A DNA stretch of 64,000 bases from Roseimaritima ulvae (GTDB taxonomy: Bacteria > Planctomycetota > Planctomycetia > Pirellulales > Pirellulaceae), in the NCBI RefSeq assembly GCF_008065135.1, contig NZ_CP042914.1, positions 1,798,001 to 1,862,000 of the forward strand. Reading direction: 5' to 3'. The position numbers were made by a program, and so were the translations under genes. The stretch's first letter is position 1. Each line of letters begins with the position of its first letter. This document shows, in pieces, positions 19,199 through 27,560 of the stretch. Below the pieces are notes generated by a model. It searched no databases, was not told the DNA's origin, and saw nothing but the letters and a program-made list of their open reading frames with translations.

Positions 19199-20836
19199 TC
19201 ATGGCCGTCCAACCTCATAGATCTGACGCACTTGTTGGTCGTCCAGTGCAGCGGCGAAGACGATCAGTTCATCCATACAGCCGTTGAAGTTGCGGACGTC
19301 CGCGGCCTCTCGCCCGCTCCAATTTCCGATGGTGGCTTTGCCGATCTTCAGCTCGCCAGCAGCGAAACGTTTGAGCCGCTGACGTGCGATCGGCTCACCA
19401 TTTACGTAGTGCGTCACCCGTTCTTGATGGTTGTCATAGACCGTGGCCAAATGCACCCACTGGCCCAGTCGAAACAGGTTGAAAATCGGCCCCGTATGGT
19501 AGGTGTGAGCCCGTCGGTTGGCGTATCGCATCCCCAGCGTCAGGCTGCCATCATTGCGAATCTGCCAGTGAATGCCGTGCTTGGCGAAGCCGTCGGTCAG
19601 CAGCAGCGAGTTGCGGAGACGGTCCAGTCCGTCCACCCGCACCCAGCTGGAATAGGTCAGGGATTTAAATTGGCCGGGGATGGTGATTCGTACCCGATCG
19701 CCGGGGCGTTTGAATTGCAGGGAAGATTTGCCAGGCCAGCGTCCTTGCGACCATTCACAGCCAACAATCGCCCCTTCGATCTTTTGGTCGTCGGCCCCAT
19801 CGCCGATCAGCAACCGGTCTTCGCTGTCGCTGCGGTCAAAAGGAAAATACGCGACGACTCGCGGATCGTTGTGCAACGAGTCGCGGAAGGCCTGCCAATC
19901 ACGAAGCTGTTGTTGACGATGAACGGCGGTCATCGTGCCCAGCCGACGCGGGGTCACAAAGTCCGCGTCTCGGGCTGCGGTGGGCTGGGAAGTTCCGTCG
20001 CGTTCAACCGTCAACGCGTCGCCCGCATTCAGCTCACGTCGCGTGTCCGCCCGGCGATTCGACTGGGCGTCATACAACTCGACCTTGCCGTCAAACACAT
20101 GCACTTCCGCTCGTCCGCTACTGGAAACATTCAGTCCAAATTCGGTGCCCAGGTCGACCAGTTCGAAGGACGGTGCGAGCACGGCAAAACCACGTGCGGG
20201 CTCGGGCACATGGGCCCGCAGTCGACCCCGATGACAGACCACACGCGCCTCGTCGAGGATTTCAATCTCCGCCGGACCTTCCGCCACCACCGTGGCTCCA
20301 CCGTAAAATTCCAACTGCAGCAGGCCGGCATCCCATGCCATGGATCCTGGTGGGATGGTTTGCCCGACTCGCCAAGCTTCGATGCTCGTTCCCTGCAGGC
20401 CCGCGACCCGCGTCAGCACGGCCACTCCCGTGTCGCTGACGTCCACCGGCGCCGCGCCGTCTTGATAGGCCAGCGGAATCGGCGGTGCATCATGATCGCC
20501 GTGGATGCTTTGGTAAAACAACGCCCCCACCAGCAATAGCAGGGCGGCACCGATCACCAACCAGCCAGCAACCCTGGGAGAAGAAAACCATCGCCGATGG
20601 ATGGTCGGTAGATCTTGCCGCAACGGCGGCTCGGCAGTGCCGACCGGACGATTCGAGCTATTTGGCAACGTCGCCAAGGCCATGTCGACATTCAAGTAAC
20701 GCAGGTAGTTTTTGCGGAACGCCGAATCGCTGCGCAGCATGTCTTCCAGCTGAGCAAGCTCCTCTTCGCTGGCCTGACCGTCGACGCAGCGACGCACCAG
20801 TTCCAGTTGAGCGATGCTGGATTTTGGCAGATTCAC
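19199..20836 (-). CDS. FecR-domain membrane protein with C-terminal LamG domain
   Basis: 545 residues. I choose the GTG at 20836 because it overlaps the stop of the sigma-factor gene (GTGA) and because the protein then begins with a Leu-rich helical region (SIAQLELVRRCVDGQASEEE) typical of this family. One membrane segment (VAGWLVIGAALLLLVGALFY, about residue 85) separates a cytoplasmic part, the presumed anti-sigma contact, from an exported FecR domain (VLAPSFELVDLGTEFGL; GRAEVHVFDGKVELY) and a LamG-type domain (about 340-545; FNGCMDELIVFAAALDDQQV). It probably senses an extracytoplasmic ligand, perhaps a glycan, and controls the upstream ECF sigma factor. The ligand and regulon are not known. 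Confidence 0.9.
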   Translation of the reverse strand: MNLPKSSIAQLELVRRCVDGQASEEELAQLEDMLRSDSAFRKNYLRYLNVDMALATLPNSSNRPVGTAEPPLRQDLPTIHRRWFSSPRVAGWLVIGAALLLLVGALFYQSIHGDHDAPPIPLAYQDGAAPVDVSDTGVAVLTRVAGLQGTSIEAWRVGQTIPPGSMAWDAGLLQLEFYGGATVVAEGPAEIEILDEARVVCHRGRLRAHVPEPARGFAVLAPSFELVDLGTEFGLNVSSSGRAEVHVFDGKVELYDAQSNRRADTRRELNAGDALTVERDGTSQPTAARDADFVTPRRLGTMTAVHRQQQLRDWQAFRDSLHNDPRVVAYFPFDRSDSEDRLLIGDGADDQKIEGAIVGCEWSQGRWPGKSSLQFKRPGDRVRITIPGQFKSLTYSSWVRVDGLDRLRNSLLLTDGFAKHGIHWQIRNDGSLTLGMRYANRRAHTYHTGPIFNLFRLGQWVHLATVYDNHQERVTHYVNGEPIARQRLKRFAAGELKIGKATIGNWSGREAADVRNFNGCMDELIVFAAALDDQQVRQIYEVGRP

Positions 20837-21366
20837 AAATTTTGCTCCGCAGCAAGTTCCCGCTGAGTACATTCGATCAGTTGGAGGCGGATGCGGTGGA
20901 GTCGTTTGTAGAGGGCCATGGCCGTGCAACCGAGCTGACGCGCTAGATCCCGTTTCTTCACGCCCGGTTCATAGGCGGTGTCCACCAAATCGCGTTGCTC
21001 AGCGGGCAGCTTGTCCACACAGTTCTCCAACGCGTTTCTTTCCCGCTGCAACGCGGCATGTTCCGCCTGAAGGGTTTGCTCCAACAGCTGTGCGACGTCA
21101 TCCCCAAAGATATGCCGGTCCCGGGCGCGGTCCCTGCGGAACGACAACACCTCCATCCGGGCCACACCAAATGCCCAACGACGAAACGAGGTACTGTCAA
21201 GCGACGCGTCGAACTTCCGCCACAACACGATGGCCACCTCCTGCATGACTTCACGCGATTCTTCTTGGCTAAACAGCAAGGATCGCGCGAACAGACGTAA
21301 CGCCTCTTCATGCTCCATGAAGAGCCGGAGAAACTGGTCGTGTAGGTCGCGATCGGCGGGTTCCAT
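20833..21366 (-). CDS. ECF RNA polymerase sigma factor, Rhodopirellula/Verrucomicrobium type
   Basis: 177 residues. Region 2 is visible at about residues 10-75 (LRLFARSLLFSQEESREVMQ; SLDSTSFRRWAFGVAR) and region 4 at about 110-165 with the helix-turn-helix KKRDLARQLGCTAMALYKRL. It matches the short ECF subfamily found in planctomycetes and verrucomicrobia. Its stop overlaps the start of the FecR-LamG gene by four bases, so the two are translationally coupled. It is the first gene of the cluster that runs down to 13811 and probably controls that cluster in response to its FecR partner. Confidence 0.92.
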   Translation of the reverse strand: MEPADRDLHDQFLRLFMEHEEALRLFARSLLFSQEESREVMQEVAIVLWRKFDASLDSTSFRRWAFGVARMEVLSFRRDRARDRHIFGDDVAQLLEQTLQAEHAALQRERNALENCVDKLPAEQRDLVDTAYEPGVKKRDLARQLGCTAMALYKRLHRIRLQLIECTQRELAAEQNL

Positions 21367-21509
21367 GCAAGATATGCTCCGCTAGTGAGCTCCAGTTGCC
21401 AAGAAAATTGCCAAAAAAACGACGTTCGGCTCTCGATGACGAACAACAACGCCGGCAACGAATGTTCATGCGTTGGAGTATCGAAAAAGCATCCTGGGGT
21501 TCCAGAGGG

Positions 21510-22457
21510 CTATTCCTGGATTCGTTTGCGGCTCGCGTCGACGATCTGACGCATCCAATTGCGGATGCGATCGCGGTTGGGGCTCGGCAGCAGCGGCCAA
21601 CGGTCGGTGTGCCCGGTCAAAGCATGCTGATTGGGAAAGTCCCCCAGGATCTCGCGCACCGGAACCTCGTCGAATCGGAATGACCTTACATCCTCGAGCG
21701 CCGAACGGACAAAGGATTCGGTGGCCGCCAGGTCGCCGTTTTGGCTGACCCAATAGGGACGCCCCTTCACCCGAGCCAAACGCTGCGTTGCGGTTTGCCG
21801 ATAAAGCGTTAGCGGCGAACCCCAGTCAGTATTCCATTGCCGCACGCCATCAAAATGATCGTGGGCGATGAAGGCGGTCCACAACCGTGCGATTTCATCG
21901 TCGTGCAAGCCGAGATAGTTGACGCCGATGGCACCTCGGGAAAACCCACACAGGAACACCGCCTGAGGATTGGCGTTGTAGCGTTCGATGATCCGCGGGA
22001 CGTTGGTCTTGGCGTACCCAATGGTCGCCGCTTGATCGCCCCACCAAGTCACCTCGTTGGCGGTCCCCTGCGGATTGATGTACGGCAGTGCAACCCAAAT
22101 GTATTGACCACCCGACAGCCCAAAGCCCAGGGCCGCGTCTTTGACCTCGCCCGTCGAACCGCTGGCGGGAAAGCGGTTTCCGGTGTACTCGAAAATGATC
22201 GGCAGCGGTTCGCCATCAGCCGTCCACGCCTGAGGAAGATAAATCGTGTGGTAAACGGCCGTCGCGGCGTACTCGGGCGGCGTGACCGCAACGCGGCGGC
22301 CCGCCCGGGGCAGACCTTGCGAAACCGGTGGCACCAACAACGGCTGCTCGGACTTAGTTGGCAGCCCCGATTCAGCGCTTGGACGCTGAGCGACCGCATC
22401 GACTGAAACCAAACAGAGGCCCAGCAGACAAGCGATACGGATACCGTATGCAAACAT
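21510..22457 (-). CDS. Secreted alpha/beta-hydrolase-like protein
   Basis: 315 residues from ATG 22457; the longer upstream frame lacks coding character and would bury the signal peptide (IRIACLLGLCLVSVDAVAQ). The fold cues are YLPQAWTADGEPLPIIFEYT, a nucleophile elbow CGFSRGAIG with Ser173, and HALTGHTDRWPL near the C-terminus, which could provide the catalytic His. It resembles secreted esterase/peptidase-like planctomycete proteins, but I cannot name the subfamily. It is monocistronic: the sigma factor starts 143 bases downstream of its stop and the small plus-strand gene diverges upstream. Confidence 0.75.
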   Translation of the reverse strand: MFAYGIRIACLLGLCLVSVDAVAQRPSAESGLPTKSEQPLLVPPVSQGLPRAGRRVAVTPPEYAATAVYHTIYLPQAWTADGEPLPIIFEYTGNRFPASGSTGEVKDAALGFGLSGGQYIWVALPYINPQGTANEVTWWGDQAATIGYAKTNVPRIIERYNANPQAVFLCGFSRGAIGVNYLGLHDDEIARLWTAFIAHDHFDGVRQWNTDWGSPLTLYRQTATQRLARVKGRPYWVSQNGDLAATESFVRSALEDVRSFRFDEVPVREILGDFPNQHALTGHTDRWPLLPSPNRDRIRNWMRQIVDASRKRIQE

Positions 22458-22729
22458 TTCGAACCGCCTTTTAGCTTGAATGTGGGAACCGGACGCTATC
22501 GCGTTGCGGCTGATATTGGCATTGCCCGGGCCATAGCAGACTATACACCTCTCTCCCGCCGCATTGTCATGCAGCGTGAAGAACCCTCGAAATCGTGCCG
22601 CTGCACTCGCCGCGACGTTGGCACGGAGATTGCACCGTTTAGAGCATAGCCCGGCCCTCGGCAAACGGGGCCCGGCTTTGCACATATCGACTCTGGCTCT
22701 TCATTCGAGCATGTACACAAGGAATGACC

Positions 22730-23002
22730 ATGGCGACAACGACGACTGACCACAGCACCATTAAGAACTGGATCGAAACCCGAGGGGGCGTGCCGGCAAC
22801 GGTCGAATCGACCAGCGAGACGGACGACGGTGTCGGTGTTTTGCGAGTCGACTTCCCCCATGGAAGTCGCAACGACAACCTGTCGACGATATCCTGGGAG
22901 GACTTCTTCGCTAAATTTGATGACGCGAAGCTGGCCTTCCTCTACGACGACACGACCGCAGACGGTAGCCTCAGCCGGTTCTGTAAGTTTGTTAGTCGCT
23001 GA
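22730..23002 (+). CDS. Small conserved protein (family often mislabelled 1,4-alpha-glucan branching enzyme)
   Basis: 90 residues. I choose ATG 22730 over ATG 22724 because the AAGGA at 22719 is then correctly spaced. The pattern HSTIKNWIETRGGVPATV ... GVLRVDFPHG ... ISWEDFFAKFDDAKLAFLYDD ... ADGSLSRFCKFVSR matches a small acidic protein that recurs in bacteria and carries a mistaken branching-enzyme name in databases; at this length it cannot be that enzyme. Function unknown. The recurring theme of this family (hypothesised stress or small DNA-associated proteins) is not demonstrated. Confidence 0.75.
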   Translation: MATTTTDHSTIKNWIETRGGVPATVESTSETDDGVGVLRVDFPHGSRNDNLSTISWEDFFAKFDDAKLAFLYDDTTADGSLSRFCKFVSR

Positions 23003-23054
23003 ACGGGGACGCCGACGATTTGAAGAGCCCCACTGCCCGTCAACGGTGGACCAA

Positions 23055-23384
23055 GTGAAACGCTGCTACAAGATTTATCGCGGAGACGAGGTGCTGGGGT
23101 TCGCGGGGCTGGATGATCAATGGCCAGGTGAGCCTTTCGAACCTGCGGAATCGTTCTCTGCGACCGAGGAACTATTCGCGAAGGAGCATGAGGTCGCCAT
23201 GCAGGCCAGCGAGTTTGATCGAGTGGGCCAACGCGACCAAGCGGACTCGCTGTTTCTGGAAGCGGATCGGCTTCAGGATCAAATCCTTGCACCCGGAGTT
23301 CGGTTCGAGGCGATGCAGGACATGCTCGCATCGTTTGACTGTATCAGCCTTTGGATTTTCGATGGCCGCGTTGGTTGGCGGTAG
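23055..23384 (+). CDS. Hypothetical acidic protein
   Basis: About 109 residues if started at GTG 23055 (an alternative GTG lies at 23046). The segment from KRCYKIYRGDEVLGFAGLDD onward has coding character: acidic, with a helical stretch of Asp/Gln/Glu repeats (DRVGQRDQADSLFLEADRLQ) and an aromatic end (CISLWIFDGRVGWR). The frame remains open upstream to 22830, but that part is antisense-like and overlaps the preceding gene out of frame. I do not recognise a family, and the start is uncertain. Confidence 0.45.
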   Translation: MKRCYKIYRGDEVLGFAGLDDQWPGEPFEPAESFSATEELFAKEHEVAMQASEFDRVGQRDQADSLFLEADRLQDQILAPGVRFEAMQDMLASFDCISLWIFDGRVGWR

Positions 23385-23426
23385 CTAGTTTAATAGTCGT
23401 CCCGCAAGCACTTCTCGTAAGGCAAC

Positions 23427-24557
23427 TCAGACGAGTAACGAATGGAATGTCAGCCAGCGGGCGGTCAGCAGCGTAAGTACCAGACAACACCACCACGATG
23501 CGCGTCGCGCGATCGGCAGATGGCGAAACCAGAACAGCAGCCCCAACGACGTCACCGTGAGGACGGTCTTGAACAGGACTAACTTGCTGGCGTCGCTGAT
23601 GAACTGGTTACCCAACGGATTGAGTTCTCGCATCGAACCCTGTTGACTGGCCAGCAGGGTCCAGGTCAGATCGATCGCCGACATCAAGCCGACCATCAAC
23701 AGGCACACCACGGTCGCCTTCTTAACGTGCGCCATCGCCTTCGGTTCCTCCACATCGAAGAACATCGGTTGGGCATTGATCAGCAGGTGTCCAAAGGCAA
23801 TTACAACCAGAACAAGACCAAACATGGTTAACGGATAGCTCAGGCGTTCGCTCCAAACGACTGCATTGGCCACGATTCGGTTCGAATCAATGGCGGCGTG
23901 GACTTTTTCCACATCCGCAGTCGCTCGCTCGAGGAATGCTGGAGTCGCCTGAAACTGGTCGACCAGTTCCTGCCAGGTTTCTTTCGAGCGTGATTCCAGC
24001 GACGAGGGAATGGCAAGAGTATCGCGCGGTTCCGTCTCGGTCGCGATCAACGTCTCCAGTAACTCATGACCGTTTTGCCCAGTCCACAAAACCATCGGCG
24101 GCCGCTCGCTTTGCAGAATCACAAAGCCACCATGTTGCAGCGAGCCAATTTCGCGAACCAGGGCCTGCAAGGAGCTGGACGTTGGAAATGCTGGAGAGCT
24201 TTCACCACGCTCCCTTCTTGGACCGCGCCCGCCAAATCGCCAAGAACCCCGTTCACCACGCATGCCGAAACCGCGGTTCGTATAGCCGCTCAAATCAAAG
24301 GCGTCCGCGGAGTATTCGGTTCCATTGATGTGAATCAATTCCTGTTCGTAGTCCGCTTCAATCTTGTACGGCGGTGGTAGATAAGTTCCATCGACGAACA
24401 AATAACCCAGTTCGGATTCGATCGGTGTATCGGATTCCCGATCGCCGCGACCGTAGCGTCCGCTCTGTGCACTCAGAGAGGAAGTGAGCAGCCCCGCCAG
24501 CAAGATCGCGGTCATCATCCGCGTGAACAGCGTGCAGCGTGTCGATACCAAGTCCAT
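23427..24557 (-). CDS. Secreted/membrane protein with C-terminal DUF5658-like four-helix domain
   Basis: 376 residues. A signal peptide (MMTAILLAGLLTSSLSAQS) precedes an exported region with a Gly/Arg-rich patch (GYTNRGFGMRGERGSWRFGG). The last 140 residues form four membrane helices with IDLTWTLLASQQGSMRELNP followed by a Lys in KLVLFKTVLTV; the pattern D-x3-T ... ElNPl ... K is typical of DUF5658. The function of that domain is not known. The gene diverges from the secretin-domain gene at 24851 across a 293-base region without other genes. Confidence 0.75.
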   Translation of the reverse strand: MDLVSTRCTLFTRMMTAILLAGLLTSSLSAQSGRYGRGDRESDTPIESELGYLFVDGTYLPPPYKIEADYEQELIHINGTEYSADAFDLSGYTNRGFGMRGERGSWRFGGRGPRRERGESSPAFPTSSSLQALVREIGSLQHGGFVILQSERPPMVLWTGQNGHELLETLIATETEPRDTLAIPSSLESRSKETWQELVDQFQATPAFLERATADVEKVHAAIDSNRIVANAVVWSERLSYPLTMFGLVLVVIAFGHLLINAQPMFFDVEEPKAMAHVKKATVVCLLMVGLMSAIDLTWTLLASQQGSMRELNPLGNQFISDASKLVLFKTVLTVTSLGLLFWFRHLPIARRASWWCCLVLTLLTARWLTFHSLLV

Positions 24558-24850
24558 TTTGATCCTATCGGTTTATCGCAAACAGGGGTGTATTTGTGGA
24601 ACCCAGAGGAGAATTGAAAGTTGCGGTCCGTCCGGTAAAAATTTTTAGTTAAGACGAGATCTGGACACGGCTACCAGGATTTTGCCGCGAATGCGGTTCT
24701 GCGAGCAAACTGCAGCGGGCGGGCTAAATGTTTGCTGTCCAATTCCTCCCCCCCCTATACTCGGGTTAGGAGCGTATCGACAGCGTTGTATGGATTGAGT
24801 TGGTTCGGTTTGATTGGGGCTGAAAAATTACCTCCAGCAAGGCCAGGGTC
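24558..24850. other. Divergent intergenic region, no gene seen
   Basis: The region separates a minus-strand from a plus-strand gene and must hold two promoters. It contains an A/T-rich stretch (GTAAAAATTTTTAGTTAAG) near 24640 and a C run (CCTCCCCCCCCTATACT) near 24750. I see no RNA gene or clear operator. Confidence 0.4.
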
Positions 24851-26290
24851 ATGAATCCGTCGTATCGTCGCAGAAGCTGCACCACCACTGCCCTCCGAAT
24901 CGAACGGTTGGAAGATCGCCGAGTCCTGGCCGGCGCGGGGGTGGAACTGCCGCTCGCTCCCCACGGCGAAGATTTAAGCGACCTGGCATCCCAGGTGGTT
25001 CAGCAAGTTCAGTCGAGCGCCGCAGCCGTGGCGGGACAAGTCGCGGCGACGGCCCCGAAGGCTTTCCCCGATGTCGACGGCAAGGACGGCGTCACCTCCT
25101 TCGACGCCTTGCTGGTGATCAATGATCTGAACCGCTACGGCACACGCCTGCTCCAGTCACACGACATAGCGGAGCGGTGTTTCGACGTGGATCTGGATGG
25201 CTGGGTCACCCCCTTCGATGCGCTGACGGTCGTTAATCGGGTCAACTACCAACTCCGCCAGCTGAAATCGGCTTCTGTCCCAGTACAAGCTTCCGTACTC
25301 GATGAGTTGCCACAGTTGGATGAATCCGCAGAGCTGATCACTAGGGTGTACCCGGTGGGAGACCTGGTGATTCCTCAGCACGGGCCGCTTGGTGGATTCG
25401 GCGACGGCATCCTTGGACATCTGCTGGATGGGATCGCCGATGATTTGCGCGGCGGGTTCGGGGGTGGATTCGGGGGTGGATTCGGGGGTAGATTCGGGGG
25501 TGGATTCGGGGGTGGATTCGGGGGTGGATTCGGCGGTGGATTCGGCGGTGGATTCGGTGGCAGCGAGTTGTGGATGGAGGATATGGAAAACGGGGACGAT
25601 GACCCGGATGAATATGGTGATGGTGGCATGGGGAACGGCGGTACGGGCGATGATGCGATTGCTGACTACGACGCCTTGATCGAACTCATCAAGAACACCG
25701 TCTCGCCGGATTCCTGGGATCAGCGAGGCGGAGACGGCACGATTCAAACGCTGCCGCAGAACCTCAGCTTGGTTGTCAGCCAGACGCCAATGGTGCACGA
25801 AGAGATAGCCGACCTGCTCAACCAGCTGCGCAGCCTGCAAGACCTGCAGGTGACGATCGAAGTGCGATTTGTGACGTTGGATGACAACTTCTTCGAACGC
25901 ATCGGCGTGGATTTTGACTTCGACGTCGATGACCAGGGGCTGCCTTTGCCCGGCGAGCAAGCTTTCGCTGACGGTGCGCCCGGCGTGAACGAAGTGATCA
26001 GCTTTGCCGAGTCGTTCAATCGCCGCGGGGTGCCGGACCTGACATTCGATCAAGACTCGTTTGTCATCGCACCGCCATTTGGCGGCGGTCAGATCGATTC
26101 CGGAGCCAGTCTCGGTTTCGCGATCCTTAGTGACATCGAAGTGTTCTTCTTCCTGCAAGCTTCCCAGGGCGACGACCGCACCGACGTGATTCAGGCTCCC
26201 AAGGTCACGCTGTTTAATGGCCAGACGGCTGCCGTCTTCAGTGACAGTCAACTGCCCTTTGTCACCAGCGTGATCCCGGTGGTGGGCTGA
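24851..26290 (+). pseudogene. Secretin-domain exported protein with dockerin-like repeats, truncated in the secretin core
   Basis: 479 residues as it stands. The N-terminus has the planctomycete export signature RIERLEDRRVLAGAG. Residues about 75-140 hold two dockerin-like calcium repeats (DVDGKDGVTSFDALLVINDL and DVDLDGWVTPFDALTVVNRV). From about 160 the secretin-type N domain starts (ELITRVYPVGDLVIP), is interrupted by a GGFG repeat, and resumes with LIELIKNTVSPDSW, LSLVVSQTPMVHEEIADLL and VTIEVRFVTLDDNFFERIGV. The frame stops at SVIPVVG, where full-length relatives continue with the second half of the secretin fold. A fragment of an unrelated gene begins 10 bases later on the other strand, so the 3' end seems to have been lost by a deletion or insertion. 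Confidence 0.75.
25451..25561 (+). repeat. 12-base tandem repeat encoding GGFG units
   Basis: Nine near-identical 12-base units (GGTGGATTCGGG type) encode an uninterrupted run of GGFG with one Arg substitution. The repeat sits in the linker between the secretin N domain and the core, so its length can change without a frameshift. Confidence 0.95.
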
Positions 26291-26300
26291 ACATCGCGAC

Positions 26301-26447
26301 TTACCGATTCGCCTCGATCAACTCCAAGGCATTTTCGGCAAAGCGTTTGCCCAAGGTCTTGTAGCCTTCGGCGGAATAGTGCAAGTCGTTCTTGATCGGT
26401 TTGTCACGACGATTCTCGCCGTCAACTTCGGTTTTCGTTCTGTCCAT
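26301..26447 (-). pseudogene. C-terminal fragment of an SGNH-type hydrolase/acetylesterase
   Basis: The last 48 codons of this frame read DRTKTEVDGENRRDKPIKND then LHYSAEGYKTLGKRFAENAL. The DxHYSAEGY segment carries the catalytic Asp-x-x-His of SGNH/GDSL hydrolases (here NDLHYS). The rest of the enzyme is missing: upstream (26448-26660) the sequence turns into low-value DNA with short direct repeats (GATTGAGGACAGGAA, GAGGACAGGAAAATGG, ATCTTCCTGTC). It is a remnant, not a functional gene. Confidence 0.7.
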
Positions 26448-26767
26448 ACCAAGAATAAAAAACCGGGGTCCTCCGGCGATTTCGGGGAAACCTGCGAGTG
26501 ACGGTCGCCGGCGGTTCTGCGGGAAGCGGATTGCCAGGCCTGTCTCGGCGCGCGATTTGAGGACAGGAAGATTGAGGACAGGAAAATGGGGAGCCGACAA
26601 GATCCGCGCATCATCTTCCTGTCACCGATCTTCCTGTCTAATTTTTCAGTAGCAGCAATGCCCGCGACAGAAGGCAAGAAACCGAGAGGCTGGGATCGCC
26701 TAACACGACCGGGGCTATTGGCAATTGGCGGGCCGCGGCGCCAACCATCGACTTGGATGGAGTCGGG
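26448..26767. other. Non-coding remnant region with AGGACAGGAA/TTCCTGTC repeats
   Basis: Short direct and inverted copies of GGACAGGAA and its complement TTCCTGTC occur between 26565 and 26640, so the segment can fold back on itself. No gene is supported. Confidence 0.5.
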
Positions 26768-27169
26768 CTATGACAGGGCACGCAGCAATTGCAGCAGAGG
26801 GAGTACGACGCCCACAAGGAACACCGCAAACACAGCACATGCCAGCAACAGGGCATGCTTCCCCAGCCGACGGCGACCCTCGCGGTTTTTGACCAGGAAA
26901 CCGGCCAGAATGACACCGCCCGTAATGAATAACATCAACGCGTCTTGCCCGGGCTTGAGTAGCCAAAACGCCAATGGCGGTATCACGACTTCGAATTCCT
27001 CATAAAACGACCAGATAGCCGGGCGCAGAATGAGCATCGCAACGGTCAAGCCACACCACACCAGGCAGGCAAAGATATAGATCAATGGCCAGTGCTCGTC
27101 GCAAGCCTTTGCGGCGAGAGCATCGCTTGCCGAGGGCGGACGATAGGGATCGTTGCCTTGCTTGTTCAT
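26768..27169 (-). CDS. Small membrane protein, three helices
   Basis: 133 residues from ATG 27169 (an ATG at 27190 is also possible). It begins with the proline-rich NDPYRPPSASDA head common to planctomycete small membrane proteins. Three hydrophobic segments follow: WPLIYIFACLVWCGLTVAML, a middle helix near LMLFITGGVILAGFLV, and a C-terminal helix HALLLACAVFAVFLVGVVL. The last two helices resemble the membrane part seen in PulF/GspF-like small planctomycete proteins, but the similarity is weak. Function unknown. Confidence 0.6.
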   Translation of the reverse strand: MNKQGNDPYRPPSASDALAAKACDEHWPLIYIFACLVWCGLTVAMLILRPAIWSFYEEFEVVIPPLAFWLLKPGQDALMLFITGGVILAGFLVKNREGRRRLGKHALLLACAVFAVFLVGVVLPLLQLLRALS

Positions 27170-27560
27170 GTTTTCTTGTTCATGGGGCATCGCCGTGACG
27201 GGAGTTTTCGCGATCGGTCAAACGAGTGAGAAACGGATAGGGTTCGAGGAATGCGAAAATGGGGCAGAAACGCTTCATTGTCTTGAATCTTCCGGGCCGC
27301 AGCAACAACGTTCCCCAAAACAGACGGGCTGTGCGGTGGTGGTTCGCTCTCGTGCTACGCATAGGCGTGCGGCACATTCCTGTTGTCGGAAGGGGCCGAA
27401 TTCCGCTACTTTGCCGGGCTTGCCTCCCACCATCCCCACGACAGCATCGACGGGCATCGCCTTGAATCTCCACCACACCCTCAGCAAAGGTTTCTCGCCG
27501 CGGCGTTTTGTGGCATGGAGAGCGTCTCGTCCTGGTCTCCGCCTGAGCGATCGCTTCGTG

